NCBI RefSeq assembly: GCF_022760995.1
Contig: NZ_JAKWJO010000001.1
Location: forward strand, 868,001 to 932,000
Direction of reading: 5' to 3'
Length of the DNA stretch: 64,000 nucleotides
Origin: Dyella sedimenti
GTDB taxonomy: Bacteria; Pseudomonadota; Gammaproteobacteria; Xanthomonadales; Rhodanobacteraceae
Positions 63,640 to 64,000 of the stretch are shown in pieces. The number at the start of each line of letters is the position of its first letter. Within the stretch, counting starts at the first letter, position 1. The notes beneath the pieces were generated by a model that worked only from the letters and a program-made list of their open reading frames with translations, ran no database searches and was not told the origin of the DNA. The position numbers and the translations under genes were made by a program.

Positions 63640-64000
63640 ACAGTACGCCGCGTACGATCGCCGAATACCTCAAGCAGTTGCGCGTCGCGTTGCGCGGGGC
63701 GGACCCGGCATTGATCCAGGATGCGCTGTACGACGCGGAGGAGCACCTGCGTTCGGAGCTGGCGGAGAACCCGCAGCGCAGCGAGGCCGAGATGCTGGCC
63801 CATGTGGTGGGCACCTACGGCGCGCCGGAGGAAGTGGCGGACATCTACCGCGACCAGGAGGTCAAGATCCAGCGCGCGTTGCGCCCGCCGCCGCCGCCCA
63901 GGCACCGCTCCGCCTTGGGGCGCTTCTTCGGGGTGGCTGCCGATTCGCACACCTGGGGCGCCTTGTTCTACATGCTGCTGGTCCTGGCCACGGGCATCTT
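63636..64000 (+). CDS. Membrane protein with HAAS/DUF1700-like domain (cut by the window end)
   Basis: The first 121 residues are present. The opening MNSTPRTIAEYLKQLRVALR and YDAEEHLRSELAENPQRSEA, then LAHVVGTYGAPEEVADIYRD, match the HAAS signalling domain (DUF1700) that accompanies PadR regulators. A Pro-rich linker (RPPPPPRH) and the first hydrophobic segment (TWGALFYMLLVLATGI) follow, so it is a membrane protein. It begins in an ATGA overlap with the PadR gene; the rest lies outside the window. Confidence 0.82.
   Translation, partial: MNSTPRTIAEYLKQLRVALRGADPALIQDALYDAEEHLRSELAENPQRSEAEMLAHVVGTYGAPEEVADIYRDQEVKIQRALRPPPPPRHRSALGRFFGVAADSHTWGALFYMLLVLATGI

Overview
This is a GC-rich, gene-dense chromosomal segment of a gammaproteobacterium. 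Gene content suggests the Xanthomonadales/Lysobacterales, probably a Rhodanobacteraceae-type genus such as Dyella, Frateuria, Luteibacter or Rhodanobacter. The indicators are bpt, a small 'pathogenicity-like' protein, a P/Y-rich surface protein, a CopAB pair, many gene-end inverted repeats and a solitary secreted RHS protein. The taxonomic placement is inferred from proteins alone. I saw no rRNA, tRNA, CRISPR array, integrase or transposase.

1-28 kb is mostly housekeeping and stress genes: bpt, a TesB thioesterase, an AmpD-like amidase, the rRNA methyltransferases rlmKL and rlmJ, the two-gene ergothioneine operon egtB-egtD, a ChaA-type antiporter, mfd, small enzymes, a cation-diffusion facilitator, Slp, a copper operon (small Cys/His/Met protein, copA, copB), a drug/metabolite transporter, an AsmA-like protein, a siderophore-interacting flavoprotein, an exported cyclophilin and a ParB-like orphan.

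28-35 kb, minus strand, holds folE2, then an ECF sigma / zinc-finger anti-sigma / S8 protease module whose genes overlap by 4 bp. It also holds an outer-membrane protein and a three-gene redox cassette: cytochrome b561, an outer-membrane barrel with an N-terminal CxxCH heme motif (Cyc2-like layout), and a class I cytochrome c.

35.6-43.9 kb, plus strand, is a compact Wzx/Wzy-type glycan cluster. It encodes a dTDP-3-amino-3,6-dideoxyhexose route (FdtA-like isomerase, two acyltransferases, FdtB-like aminotransferase), a beta-propeller protein, a flippase, a GT2 glycosyltransferase, a polymerase and a chain-length protein. The genes that make the dTDP-4-keto-6-deoxyglucose precursor are not in the window.

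44.3-56.6 kb is the most unusual region and looks like an uncharacterised biosynthetic cluster. It has two SAM methyltransferases, an amidohydrolase, two BchE-like radical SAM proteins, two GT4 glycosyltransferases, a PF14907-type nucleotidyltransferase, an HPr-kinase-like P-loop protein and an ABC exporter. The kinase, nucleotidyltransferase and exporter recall lasso-peptide accessory genes, but no lasso cyclase, leader peptidase, PqqD-like protein or obvious precursor was found.

57-64 kb contains a PepSY-like exported protein, a large secreted RHS protein with a variable C-terminal domain, an overlapping four-helix membrane protein that may be its immunity partner (with a G9 tract in its coding strand), and the start of a PadR/membrane-protein operon with an imperfect palindrome at its promoter. 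Three related long inverted repeats (about 18.0, 28.2 and 44.0 kb) and a second GC-rich palindrome type (28.3 and 56.7 kb) sit between operons.
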